This document shows, in pieces, positions 56,111 to 64,000 of a stretch of DNA of 64,000 nucleotides (the first letter of the stretch is position 1; every line of letters begins with the position of its first letter). The notes under the pieces were generated by a model. That model did no database searches and was not told the origin of the DNA. It was given only the letters and a program-made list of their open reading frames with translations. The stretch is from Kordia algicida (GTDB taxonomy: Bacteria > Bacteroidota > Bacteroidia > Flavobacteriales > Flavobacteriaceae), in NCBI RefSeq assembly GCF_051013375.1, contig NZ_CP142125.1; one strand, 5' to 3'. The translations under genes and the position numbers were made by a program.

Positions 56111-56263
56111 TTATCCACGGATTGGCTCAGATGGCAAATCAGCTTGTTGTTGTTGCTGTTGTTGCTGTTGTTGTTGTTGATCCGTTTTAAGACCACCTCT
56201 TAATTTGTCTTGGTCCATTGGTGATAAAACTGTTGCTCCTAAAAATTCTGCTGGATTTTTCAT
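56111..56263 (-). CDS. Poly-glutamine GG-leader peptide B (50 aa)
   Basis: ATG at 56263 gives the same leader as peptide A, MKNPAEFLGATVLSPMDQDK then LRGG. The core is LKTD, twelve consecutive Gln (CAA/CAG mixed) and ADLPSEPIRG. It shares LPSEP with the 57-aa peptide. It is the first gene downstream of the outer-membrane receptor and upstream of the oxygenase. The paralogous 74-base coding block (56192-56265) and the upstream block (56281-56343) are copied at 54112-54185 and 54198-54260, so this is a recent duplication. Confidence 0.82.
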   Translation of the reverse strand: MKNPAEFLGATVLSPMDQDKLRGGLKTDQQQQQQQQQQQQADLPSEPIRG

Positions 56264-56280
56264 AATAATAATATTTAAAA

Positions 56281-56343
56281 ATTGATTTGTTAATTTCCTA
56301 CTCTAATCAAGGCTTTTCGGATTACCGCCTGTAAACATTGCGC
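56281..56343 (-). promoter_or_regulatory. Shared upstream block of GG-leader genes, copy 3
   Basis: TTTCCTACTCT (56294-56304) ... TTTTCGGATTACCGCC (56314-56329), apparently identical over 63 bases to copy 2 and similar to copy 1 at 24939-24972. Confidence 0.7.
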
Positions 56344-56355
56344 TATGTTATATTT

Positions 56356-58776
56356 TTAGTTTGATCTGTTTCGCAGATCTGAATTACTTTTGTTAACTCT
56401 AAACTTCTTAGTTTCTCCTCCAAAATCGAAATTGTATCGCATGGTCAACCGGACAGAAGTATTGAAATTGTTTCTAAACTGATTGGTTCTAATTCCTCGT
56501 TGTGTATTGGTAAAAATGTACCTGAGGTTGTCAAACGGATCGGTTATTTTTAGATAGAATGACAAGTCTTTCGTTATACGTTTGGAGAGGTTGATGTAAA
56601 ATGCATAGTTTTCTCCAGTTTCAAACTGTCCGTTGGTTTCTGGTCCGTTATACTCAAAGGAAATCTCTGAGGTCATATTCCACGGTAGTTTCATTTGTGA
56701 AGCTACCTGAAATTGTACTGTTCCCTTGGAAACGTCTATGTTGTCTACAGCATCTGCAAAAGTCGATTTGTATGTTTTTCCATACCATGATACGGCTCCA
56801 AATAATGTCCACCAATCATTCACTCTTTTGTTGTATGATGCCGACATTCCGTATATGTACGTTTTGTCTAAATTTCTCCATTGGTAACGCAGCTCCGTTG
56901 GTGATGTTTGCGTTAGTATTTCTCTTGCTTCTCCTTGAATATCATCAAAGAATAGCAATACGTTTAGGTCAGATTTGTTATACGTAAGCTCTAAAGCATT
57001 GGTATAGGTCGGATCTAAATCTGGATTTCCTACTTGTGAGGTAAAGTCAGTAATGTAAAAGATCGTTGGATTAAATCTCATATAATTTGGTCTGTTGATT
57101 CGTCTTGAATACGAGATTCCCACAGAAGCCTTATTTTTTAACTGTTTGGTTAAGAATACACTTGGAAACAGATTGAAATAATCTTTAGATAATGTGAAAT
57201 TTGAATTCGGAATTTCTCCACGTCCTTTGGTAAATTCTCCACGTAATCCTACTTGCAGACTCAATCCTTCTGTGATGAATTTGTCTATAGCATACGAAGC
57301 GTATCCTGCAACAATTTGTTCGTCATAGTTGAAACTATTGGTAAAATTATCATCTACTACATATTCGCCATTTATCAAATCTTCAAAGACTGTATTACTT
57401 GTATTTTCTACAGAACTTATTTTTGATCCCAGTTCTAGCATATTGTCATTGATAGGTTTGCTATAATCTACTTGCGCAGAAATAATATCATAAGTTGTTG
57501 GCGAAATTGAACGTCTGTTGTTATCATTTATCAAATCTCCATCACCATTAAAAAATAGATTGATATATTGGTTTCTGGCTTCAATATCTGAGGTGTAATA
57601 ATCAGTGATGATTGATAATTCCTGTCCCAGCGTATCTAGTTTTTTGTTATAATTTATTCCGACTGACATATGATCTCTTTTTCTTCGATTGTTATAAATT
57701 CCGTTAGAAAATGTTTCTGTATCGTCAGTAATTAATAAATCATTGTTTTGAAAGCGTTCGCTGTCGTTATTGAGTATTCGGTATTGAAAAGTCAAATTGT
57801 CCGTTTCACTGATATCGTATAGCAAATCTATATTTGCATATGCCGTTGAGTTGGTTGAGGTATCTACACGTTTGTATATATAATCAACTCCGGAGTTTAA
57901 AATACGTTCGGTACGATCTTCATTACGTAAATACGTTCCATCTTGGTGTACCAAATATGTTTTTAGCGAAAGCTTTTTATTTATTTGAGCGTTTAGCTGT
58001 AATGAAGCGCTGTGACTAAAAAACTGTGCGTATTCCGTATTGGTATTGATACTTCCGTTTAAGCCTTTTTTATTCTTTCTGTTGGTTACAATATTGATGA
58101 TTCCGCCTAAACCTTCGGCGTCGTAACGTGCAGACGGATTCGAAATGATTTCAATTGTTTTCAATTCGTTATCAGCTAGCGAACTGAGATAGTTCATCAA
58201 ATCGGCACTGCTCATATTGGTACGTTTTCCGTCGATCATAATGGTAGCAGAAAGTCCTTTTATAGAAATCGCGTCACTATTAGGATCAACCCACACATTT
58301 GGTGCATATTTTAGAATCTCTGCGGCGCTTTTTCCTTCCGCGAAAGCGTTGTTCTCTATTTTCATTAGCAGTTTGTCACCGCGTCTGGAAATCATTTCAC
58401 GCTTGGCTTTTATGACAACGGCATCCAATTCGTTTAAATTTTCTTGCAATTCAATTTTGCCGATGTCTAAAGTGATATTGGTATTTATTTCTTGTTGATA
58501 ATCTTCGTAGCCTAAAAAAGTAATCTTTAATGTATAAGTTCCTTTGGCAACTTTAATTGTAAAACGACCATTTTCGTCTGTAATGGCACCATTAATTATT
58601 GTATTTGTATCTTTCTCTAAGATGACTACATTTGCAAACGACACAGGTACATTTGTGGTATCTACTACAAAACCTTTTACAGTTACTTTATTTTGTGCGA
58701 GTGTAATACTTGACACAAACGTCATCATGAATAACATGATTTTAGTTTTGCTGATATGTCTTTGTAAGTATTGCAT
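56356..58776 (-). CDS. CarboxypepD_reg-like/outer-membrane beta-barrel receptor of the poly-Gln cluster
   Basis: An 806-aa outer-membrane protein with signal peptide (ISKTKIMLFMMTFVSSITLAQ), a CarboxypepD_reg-like domain (about residues 30-110, VTVKGFVVDTTNVPVSFANVVILEKD ... LKITFLGYEDYQQEI), plug region (ISIKGLSATIMIDGKRTNMS, GLGGIINIVTNRKN) and a beta-barrel to the end (final strands SVRLTMRYNFDFGG). It is of the same type as the protein at 41.5 kb. It lies upstream of the poly-Gln genes in the same direction; it may take up the peptides, a ligand they bind, or act in their secretion across the outer membrane. Confidence 0.88.
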   Translation of the reverse strand: MQYLQRHISKTKIMLFMMTFVSSITLAQNKVTVKGFVVDTTNVPVSFANVVILEKDTNTIINGAITDENGRFTIKVAKGTYTLKITFLGYEDYQQEINTNITLDIGKIELQENLNELDAVVIKAKREMISRRGDKLLMKIENNAFAEGKSAAEILKYAPNVWVDPNSDAISIKGLSATIMIDGKRTNMSSADLMNYLSSLADNELKTIEIISNPSARYDAEGLGGIINIVTNRKNKKGLNGSINTNTEYAQFFSHSASLQLNAQINKKLSLKTYLVHQDGTYLRNEDRTERILNSGVDYIYKRVDTSTNSTAYANIDLLYDISETDNLTFQYRILNNDSERFQNNDLLITDDTETFSNGIYNNRRKRDHMSVGINYNKKLDTLGQELSIITDYYTSDIEARNQYINLFFNGDGDLINDNNRRSISPTTYDIISAQVDYSKPINDNMLELGSKISSVENTSNTVFEDLINGEYVVDDNFTNSFNYDEQIVAGYASYAIDKFITEGLSLQVGLRGEFTKGRGEIPNSNFTLSKDYFNLFPSVFLTKQLKNKASVGISYSRRINRPNYMRFNPTIFYITDFTSQVGNPDLDPTYTNALELTYNKSDLNVLLFFDDIQGEAREILTQTSPTELRYQWRNLDKTYIYGMSASYNKRVNDWWTLFGAVSWYGKTYKSTFADAVDNIDVSKGTVQFQVASQMKLPWNMTSEISFEYNGPETNGQFETGENYAFYINLSKRITKDLSFYLKITDPFDNLRYIFTNTQRGIRTNQFRNNFNTSVRLTMRYNFDFGGETKKFRVNKSNSDLRNRSN

Positions 58777-59497
58777 TTGTATTTCAATTTTTTAATGAGC
58801 ATCGTTGTGTTTTAACGACATTGTAAACTTAGTAAGAAATAGAGGTCAAGAAAAGTGTTGTAAAATTGGATTTATAAATAAAAGCATGATATTTATAAAT
58901 ATCACGATCTGTAAATTATTTTTAAATTACTGATTATTAGATATTTAAATTAATTTAAAATGAAAGTCACTATTTTCCTTTAAAAGCCTGATTTTGGAAC
59001 ATAATGGCACACTGTATTTATCAATAAGGGACTTTTAGTGGTGGTGAAATTTGAAAAAATGATGCTTTTTTTGATGATTTTATGGCGGAAGTGAATTTTT
59101 TTTGAAAAGTATCTTTAAAATTTTATGCCAGAAAAGTATTCAATTCATATTTGTTTTACGTGTAAACTTCCCATTTTATAATTTTTGGAAAAGCGTCATA
59201 TAAACAAATAATTGTGTAACGTAATACAATTATTTGTTTAATTACATACCACTAATGAAAATAAAAAATGCTGCAAACAAATTTCTGTATATTTGTATGT
59301 CTTGGGATACTTATTGAATAGTAATATAAAAAACTGAGACTTATGTATAATATATCAATACTTACAGGAGCATGTTTTTTACTACCTTTAGTAGATTTAA
59401 ATAGTTTTTATTCAAAGCATAAGCAAGCTCTAAAAAACATGTAAACTTAGCTATATTGCAGACATGATAATTATAAAATTCACATAAACCATTACTT
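58777..59497. other. Gene-free interval with a perfect inverted repeat
   Basis: TAAACAAATAATTGT (59201-59215) and its exact inverse ACAATTATTTGTTTA (59226-59240) are separated by ten bases. GATATTTATAAATATC (58888-58903) is a palindrome. A frame of 33 codons at 59343-59444 (MYNISILTGACFLLPLVDLN) is weak evidence for a gene and is not called. Confidence 0.5.
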
Positions 59498-59857
59498 ATG
59501 AAAGTACTCATCGTTGCCATTATTTCAATGATTACATTAAATATTCATGCACAATCTAAAGATGAAATCATAGATGAATTGCAAAAGGTATTAAAAGAAC
59601 ATTGCATAAGTACGCAATTAAAAAATGCCGAAATATACTATAATACGGGAGAAAAAATATTAGACTTTGGGCTACGTTACGACTTAGATACCACTAGACT
59701 TACCTATGAATTTGCAGGTACAGCAAGCGAACCTATTCATATGCTTCAATTTGTAAGAGATGCAAAGCCTAATTCATCTACAAGTTTCTTTTTTGACAAT
59801 AAAAAAAGTGTGTATCACGTACTTGATTTGATATATGCTTTAAAGAAACTAGAATAA
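59498..59857 (+). CDS. Secreted hypothetical protein
   Basis: A 119-aa protein with signal peptide (MKVLIVAIISMITLNIHAQ) and a mature 100-aa domain with helices (DEIIDELQKVLKEH) and a beta part (NAEIYYNTGEKILDFGLRYD). No family recognised. It lies 55 bases upstream of the zincin gene on the same strand, so the two may form an operon. Confidence 0.65.
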   Translation: MKVLIVAIISMITLNIHAQSKDEIIDELQKVLKEHCISTQLKNAEIYYNTGEKILDFGLRYDLDTTRLTYEFAGTASEPIHMLQFVRDAKPNSSTSFFFDNKKSVYHVLDLIYALKKLE

Positions 59858-59912
59858 AATAGTAGAGCAACTAAATTTAAATTAATACGTTGGAGCATTC
59901 AAATCTCGATTA

Positions 59913-60806
59913 ATGAGTAAAAAAATAAACTTTATGAAGGTAAAACAGCTTTTCTTATTAATATTATTGTTATCTATCAGTCAAAATATAGTTGCTCAAT
60001 ACAACTTAACAGACAAGCAACGTTATATGATTAACGAATGGAGAGATGCTTATGGTGGAAAAGTATACTACGCCTATAATTATCCAAAAACATATAATGT
60101 TTACAAACAATTAAAGCGTTACTCCGGAATGGATTACCCAATTATTTTTAGTCAAACATTTAATTGGGGACAAGCACATAACGGAGGACTAATTATTTTA
60201 GATTATTCTACCATTAATAAAAATAAACACGTACTAGCTTTTGTTTTTGCACACGAATGGGGACATCAAGCCTTGGGACATCAATCGAATGTATACAATC
60301 CGTATGGTTCTACGTGGAAAATACGAACTTCTGCTACTCAAACCGAAGATGAAGCCGATGTATATGCAGGAAAGTTTTTAGCGACTTATAATTATGATAT
60401 CAATATAGTGTATAATTACTTATACAATTTGCCTAAAAATGACAACGATCATACGCATTCATCAGGTAGAAAAAGAGCCAAATTAGTACTAAAAGGATAT
60501 CGTTCGGTAAAAGGAAGTAGCAATACCAATAGTAGTGAAGTGCAGTACAAATATGTAACTGTAGCATGTAATCATGCTGCGCACCCAAATGGAGACTTGA
60601 CAAATTGCATACATTTGGCGCACCCAAATGGTGATTTGTATCGATGTCAACACAGATGCCGAGATTACTACAATCGTATCGTGCCTTGCCATCCTAATGG
60701 ACATGTAGTAGCTTGTACACACAGAGCGCATCCAAACGGAGATATAAGTAGTTGTCGCCATAGACTACATCCTAATGGACATACTAAAAAAGTGAGAAAG
60801 TATTAA
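59913..60806 (+). CDS. Secreted zincin-like protein with His/Cys HPNG repeats
   Basis: A 297-aa secreted protein with signal peptide (about residues 8-27; the Met at 59934 is an alternative start). The domain of about 30-210 has AFVFAHEWGHQALGHQ (about residues 108-123), the HExxH plus distal His zinc motif, and the downstream Glu in TQTEDEADVYAGKF, so it is a M48-like metallopeptidase. The last 80 residues (about 219-293) are five repeats of HPNG(D/H) with Cys and His between them, for example AHPNGDLTNC, AHPNGDLYRC, CHPNGHVVAC and AHPNGDISSC, probably metal binding. The repeat tail is not one I know. Confidence 0.75.
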   Translation: MSKKINFMKVKQLFLLILLLSISQNIVAQYNLTDKQRYMINEWRDAYGGKVYYAYNYPKTYNVYKQLKRYSGMDYPIIFSQTFNWGQAHNGGLIILDYSTINKNKHVLAFVFAHEWGHQALGHQSNVYNPYGSTWKIRTSATQTEDEADVYAGKFLATYNYDINIVYNYLYNLPKNDNDHTHSSGRKRAKLVLKGYRSVKGSSNTNSSEVQYKYVTVACNHAAHPNGDLTNCIHLAHPNGDLYRCQHRCRDYYNRIVPCHPNGHVVACTHRAHPNGDISSCRHRLHPNGHTKKVRKY

Positions 60807-60925
60807 TACTATATTGTAATGAATGTATATAAACTTACAGATAGTGTAAAATGATTCTCAAGTTTTAAATTCATTCTGATGAAATCTTCAAACAAAACAC
60901 ATCATGATATTAATACATTGATTGA

Positions 60926-60955
60926 TTGCTACATTCTCAAATTAACGTACTTTTG
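60926..60955 (+). promoter_or_regulatory. Promoter for the rlmL-like gene (TTG-N19-TACTTTTG)
   Basis: TTG at 60926-60928, a 19-base spacer and TACTTTTG at 60948-60955, with ATG 20 bases further on. The same form is seen before the merC-like gene. Confidence 0.65.
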
Positions 60956-60975
60956 CAAACAGATTACAATAGCAA

Positions 60976-62151
60976 ATGAGACAAGATAATTTTAAAATGG
61001 TTGCCAAAACGTTACATGGTTTTGAAGACTTACTCGAAGACGAACTAAAACGATTGGGCGCACAAGATATTCGCAAAGGAACGCGTAATGTTAGTTTTAG
61101 AGGCGACAAAGGTTTTATGTATAAAGCAAATTTATGCTTACGTACTGCAATTAAAATTTTAAAACCGATTCGTTATTTTAAAATTAGAAATGAGCAAGAT
61201 TTGTACGATCAGGTGTATAATATGCATTGGGATAAATATTTGTCACACAATGATACGTTTATGATTGATGCTACTGTGGCTTCTGACCAATTTACACATT
61301 CACAATTTATTGCCTTAAAAACGAAAGATGCAATTGCAGATAAATTCCGAAATACAGAAGGCAGACGTCCAAATGTAGATTTAAAGTTTCCGACATTGCG
61401 TATTCATGTACACATTCAGAATAATGACTGTACGATTTCTTTAGATAGCTCAGGAGGTTCTCTACACAAACGCGGTTACAAAACGGCAACCAATATTGCT
61501 CCAATTAATGAAGTATTGGCGGCAGGTTTGGTGATGATGTCTGGTTGGGACGGACAGTGCGATTTGCTCGATCCGATGTGTGGAAGTGGAACGATTGCTA
61601 TTGAAGCAGCCATGATTGCATGTAATATTCCAGCAAACATCAACCGTAGAGAATTCGGTTTTGAAAAATGGCAAGATTGGGATGTGGATTTGTTTGAAAA
61701 GATTGAAGAATCGTGCTTGCGAAAAGTACGTGAATTTCACCACAACATTTACGGATACGATAAAGCACCATCGGCAGTACAGAAAGCAAAAGACAATGTG
61801 AAAAATGCTAACTTAGATGATTACATCAAGATTCGTCGTGCAAACTTTTTCGAGACACAAAAAGAAAATGATGAAAAATTACATATATTGTTCAATCCGC
61901 CATACGGCGAGCGTTTGCATATTGAAATGGAAGAATTTTATGCCGAAATAGGAGATACGCTCAAGCAAGGATATGCCAACACAAACGCTTGGTTTATCAC
62001 TTCAAACTTAGAAGCTTTAAAATTTGTCGGATTGCGTCCGTCACGAAAAATAAAAGTTTTCAATGGAAAGTTAGAATCTCGTTTGGTAAAGTACGAAATG
62101 TACGCAGGAAGCAAAAAAGCAAAGTTTCAAAATAAAGAAAACGACAATTAA
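60976..62151 (+). CDS. rlmL: THUMP-domain class I RNA methyltransferase, RlmL-like
   Basis: A 391-aa 23S rRNA (guanine-N2) methyltransferase-like protein: N-terminal THUMP domain (about residues 5-155), then a Rossmann methyltransferase domain with LLDPMCGSGTIAIEAAM (motif I, about 195-211), YGYDKAPSAVQKAKDNVKNANL (motif II) and LFNPPYGERL (motif IV, NPPY). This matches bacterial RlmL (YcbY N-terminal half) and its Bacteroidota versions of about 390 aa; E. coli RlmL is a fusion with RlmK, absent here. It is likely to modify G2445 of 23S rRNA. Confidence 0.85.
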   Translation: MRQDNFKMVAKTLHGFEDLLEDELKRLGAQDIRKGTRNVSFRGDKGFMYKANLCLRTAIKILKPIRYFKIRNEQDLYDQVYNMHWDKYLSHNDTFMIDATVASDQFTHSQFIALKTKDAIADKFRNTEGRRPNVDLKFPTLRIHVHIQNNDCTISLDSSGGSLHKRGYKTATNIAPINEVLAAGLVMMSGWDGQCDLLDPMCGSGTIAIEAAMIACNIPANINRREFGFEKWQDWDVDLFEKIEESCLRKVREFHHNIYGYDKAPSAVQKAKDNVKNANLDDYIKIRRANFFETQKENDEKLHILFNPPYGERLHIEMEEFYAEIGDTLKQGYANTNAWFITSNLEALKFVGLRPSRKIKVFNGKLESRLVKYEMYAGSKKAKFQNKENDN

Positions 62152-62162
62152 AATTTAGATAG

Positions 62163-62393
62163 ATGCAACCAAAAACAAAAGCAGTACTTTACAACTTTGT
62201 AGCCTTTATGTTAATCTTTTTGGCATTTCGTTTAACCATTGGTTATGTTTTGAAATTAAACACCTTATGGTTGGCATTAATTTCTGCGGTAATCGCGAGT
62301 ATTTTAGCTCCAAAATTTGCAGTTGTTGAAGAAGGTGGCAAGAAAAAAGTGATGATGAGTTCAATTTTTACCAAAGATCATAAGGAAGTGTAG
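62163..62393 (+). CDS. Small two-TM protein after rlmL
   Basis: A 76-aa membrane protein with two TM helices (about residues 9-28 and 34-52) and a basic C-terminal tail (EEGGKKKVMMSSIF). It lies 11 bases after rlmL, so it is probably co-transcribed. No family identified, though small proteins in this place are common in Flavobacteriia. Confidence 0.65.
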   Translation: MQPKTKAVLYNFVAFMLIFLAFRLTIGYVLKLNTLWLALISAVIASILAPKFAVVEEGGKKKVMMSSIFTKDHKEV

Positions 62394-62413
62394 GTATTCT
62401 TTAAGTTAGAAAA

Positions 62414-62938
62414 TTATTCCTTCAACAAATCTTCCAAATACGCAATCACCTCAACATACTTTTCATCATGTAATTTTTCAACAAATGCAGGATTTTCTTT
62501 TCGGTATACTTCAAGCATGCGACTTCCTGTATTTTTAGAATGTGTCACATTGGCAATACGATCGCAGAGTTTTATGAATGTTGCATATGGCGTGTTTCGA
62601 ATGCCTTCATAATATTTTTTACCAGCTCGTTCGCTACGATTTCTACCTTTGTTATTGGTTAAAGCATACGCGAATTCGGCAACATCTTCATTCAGTGCTT
62701 TTTTGACATCATTATAGGTTTCCCGTGCATCTTCAATCACATCATGAACCCAACAACCTGCCAAAACATTGTGTTGTGCTTCTTCTGGAATTAAATGTAA
62801 AAACTGTTTTGCAGCATTGACAACCATCTGTAAATGAAATTCATACGGATATTGGTCATACATGTGATTCGTGTCTCGATGCTTTTCTATAGCATACAAA
62901 CGTGCTTTTTTGTCAATAGTCATACTTACCATAAGCAT
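62414..62938 (-). CDS. HD-domain phosphohydrolase-like protein (SpoT/MESH1-like)
   Basis: A 174-aa protein with an HD-type fold: H in RDTNHMYDQ, HD in CWVHDVIEDARE (about residues 65-76), and D in KLCDRIANVTH (about 122-132). This His-His-Asp-Asp pattern, with the DVIEDA helix, matches (p)ppGpp hydrolase domains such as MESH1 and the SpoT HD region. It lacks a synthetase half, so it would be a small alarmone hydrolase or another HD phosphohydrolase. The start may be any of the first Met codons (62938, 62932 or 62923). Confidence 0.8.
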   Translation of the reverse strand: MLMVSMTIDKKARLYAIEKHRDTNHMYDQYPYEFHLQMVVNAAKQFLHLIPEEAQHNVLAGCWVHDVIEDARETYNDVKKALNEDVAEFAYALTNNKGRNRSERAGKKYYEGIRNTPYATFIKLCDRIANVTHSKNTGSRMLEVYRKENPAFVEKLHDEKYVEVIAYLEDLLKE

Positions 62939-63123
62939 TAAATTTCAATCTAAAGTAGTGAATAATAAATTGAAAAATAGCTAATTTTAAGGTAGATTTT
63001 TAGAAAGCTAGCAAATCAAAAAAATATCTTTTTAGGATATTTATACTGTTTGAATTTACAAAGAAGTTAAATCCATTTTAGTTTCCATCAAAAAGAATTT
63101 GTCAAAAATAATAACAGCACAAA

Positions 63124-63486
63124 TTACTTTAACGTATTCAAATGTGAGATTGCCGTAAAATGCTGAGCATTGATCTTTTGTACTCTTTTCTTTAAAGCAT
63201 CACTTGCATTGCCATATATTTCTAAACTTACAAAAGACCTTACTTCATTCAATCTTGATGAAAAGGATTTGTAATTGTCAAAGTGAAATAATACAGCTTC
63301 AGAATCCGTATACGTTTCCAAAACTTTAACGGTATTGTCAGTTTCTGAAATATACCAATCGTATTGAAGCATGCCTTTTTCCGTTTCAGAACAATGTGCT
63401 TGCAATTTTTGAACAACTTCTTGCAACTCAGACAATTTATCGTCTAATAGTTTAGATGTTGCTATAATTGTGATTCTATCTTTCAT
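63124..63486 (-). CDS. ABM-like (antibiotic biosynthesis monooxygenase fold) protein
   Basis: A 120-aa protein with dimeric alpha+beta barrel pattern (RITIIATSKLLDDKLSELQEVVQKLQ; LQYDWYISETDNTVKVLETYTDSEAVLFHF), of the ABM type. Chromosomal ABM proteins are of varied or unknown function, often haem- or quinone-related. It stands alone on the minus strand, with no sign of a linked biosynthetic cluster. Confidence 0.7.
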   Translation of the reverse strand: MKDRITIIATSKLLDDKLSELQEVVQKLQAHCSETEKGMLQYDWYISETDNTVKVLETYTDSEAVLFHFDNYKSFSSRLNEVRSFVSLEIYGNASDALKKRVQKINAQHFTAISHLNTLK

Positions 63487-63597
63487 ATATTGAAGTGATT
63501 TACCAAAAAAAGCAGAAATACCGTAGTTAAGATGGATTCTGTGAGTTATGTGTAATTTAAAAACTAAACAACCAATATTTTTAACAGTTAAAGCGTT

Positions 63598-64000
63598 TTA
63601 CTCTGGACTCAATTCCTCAGCGTCTTCTTCCGTTTTCTTCTTTTTTGCCTTTTTGTAGATTGGAATCGAATAACTAATGGTGTAATTAAATCCTGCGCCG
63701 ACATTATTATCGGTCGTAACTTTATTAAATCCAGGAATGAATAAGTTCTGAAAATTCTCTGGTTCTTTTGTGCTTAACAGTCGATTTAAACGCAAGCTAA
63801 ATCCCATGTAAACGTTATTCAACACTTCAACTTTTATACCAGCGACAACCTCAACCCAATGTCCGTTGAGATTAGAAAATTCGGTTCCTGGCGTTTGTGT
63901 CAGTACGCTAACATCATCTACATGCTGATTGGTCTGATAGGTTCTATAACTGTTTAATGTTTGTTTGTGTGTGCTGTAACCGTAACGCATTCCGACAATA
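63598..64000 (-). CDS. Outer-membrane beta-barrel-like protein, DUF6048 type (5' end outside window)
   Basis: The C-terminal part of a protein whose frame is open to the end of the window (upstream codons read IVGMRYGYS). It has alternating beta strands (HWVEVVAGIKVEVLNNVYMGFSLRLN, NVGAGFNYTISYSIPIYKK) and a basic/acidic C-terminal tail (KAKKKKTEEDAEELSPE). This fits the DUF6048 family of outer-membrane proteins in Flavobacteriia. Function unknown. Confidence 0.7.
   Translation of the reverse strand, partial: IVGMRYGYSTHKQTLNSYRTYQTNQHVDDVSVLTQTPGTEFSNLNGHWVEVVAGIKVEVLNNVYMGFSLRLNRLLSTKEPENFQNLFIPGFNKVTTDNNVGAGFNYTISYSIPIYKKAKKKKTEEDAEELSPE

Noticed and set aside
56601..56987. A 128-codon frame opposite the beta-barrel gene
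   Set aside because: It is the antisense shadow of a clear outer-membrane protein gene, with no start signals or domain.
59343..59444. A 33-codon frame beginning MYNISILTGACFLL
   Set aside because: Short, no clear signal peptide or leader, and no neighbour linking it to a function; AT-rich DNA gives such frames by chance.
60489..60761. Frames antisense to the zincin repeat tail
   Set aside because: They arise from the repetitive codons of the HPNG repeats and lack independent support.

Overview
The window is AT-rich chromosomal DNA from a member of the Bacteroidota, most likely a marine Flavobacteriaceae; a Kordia-like bacterium is my guess from overall gene style. Supporting signs are a type IX secretion (T9SS) sorting tail, two CarboxypepD_reg-like/outer-membrane beta-barrel proteins, LytTR regulators, BspA-type LRR surface proteins, GG-leader peptides of the kind flavobacteria carry, and promoters of the form TTG-N19-TAnnTTTG. 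No rRNA, tRNA or CRISPR array was seen.

Layout. 1-7.7 kb is mostly ordinary chromosome: the 3' part of a DUF5117-type metalloprotease, an umuC-umuD pair, a DUF4268 protein, a metal-homeostasis group (Fur-family repressor, divergent MerC-like protein, ZIP transporter) and a methyltransferase. 8-9 kb has two Cys-rich GG-leader precursors. 9.4-19.6 kb is a very AT-rich five-gene operon (CoiA-like nuclease, 1283-aa helical protein with a nuclease-like tail, STAND NTPase with nuclease-like N-terminus, two-TM protein, PLD-fold protein) that looks like an uncharacterised defence system. 19.7-24.9 kb is a class-IIb-like bacteriocin locus with a C39-peptidase ABC exporter, a redoxin and small membrane proteins. 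25.4-36.6 kb holds two TPR/AraC membrane regulators, a proline-rich GG-leader peptide beside a subtilisin, two secreted surface proteins, a LytTR protein and a possible helical pore-forming toxin. 37-38.4 kb has three more Cys-rich precursors, one apparently interrupted by a stop codon. 39.5-43.8 kb is a LytS/LytR-type two-component system next to a beta-barrel receptor. 45.2-49.9 kb looks like the remains of an integrated element: iteron-like repeats, a Rep/HTH-like gene with a probable frameshift, and a tyrosine recombinase. 50.9-58.8 kb is the most unusual part: an export operon (C39 ABC transporter, HlyD-like adaptor) with three GG-leader peptides rich in glutamine (two with pure poly-Gln cores and identical leaders), a JmjC/cupin-like oxygenase and an outer-membrane beta-barrel protein. 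59.5-64 kb returns to ordinary genes (a secreted zincin with His/Cys repeats, rlmL-like, HD hydrolase, ABM-like protein, a partial outer-membrane protein).

The theme is peptide export: at least eleven short GG-leader precursors, two C39-peptidase ABC exporters and several regulators, but no lanthionine synthetase. The best candidates for undescribed biology are the poly-Gln peptide/oxygenase/exporter cluster (50.9-58.8 kb) and the five-gene STAND/CoiA/PLD operon (9.4-19.6 kb).
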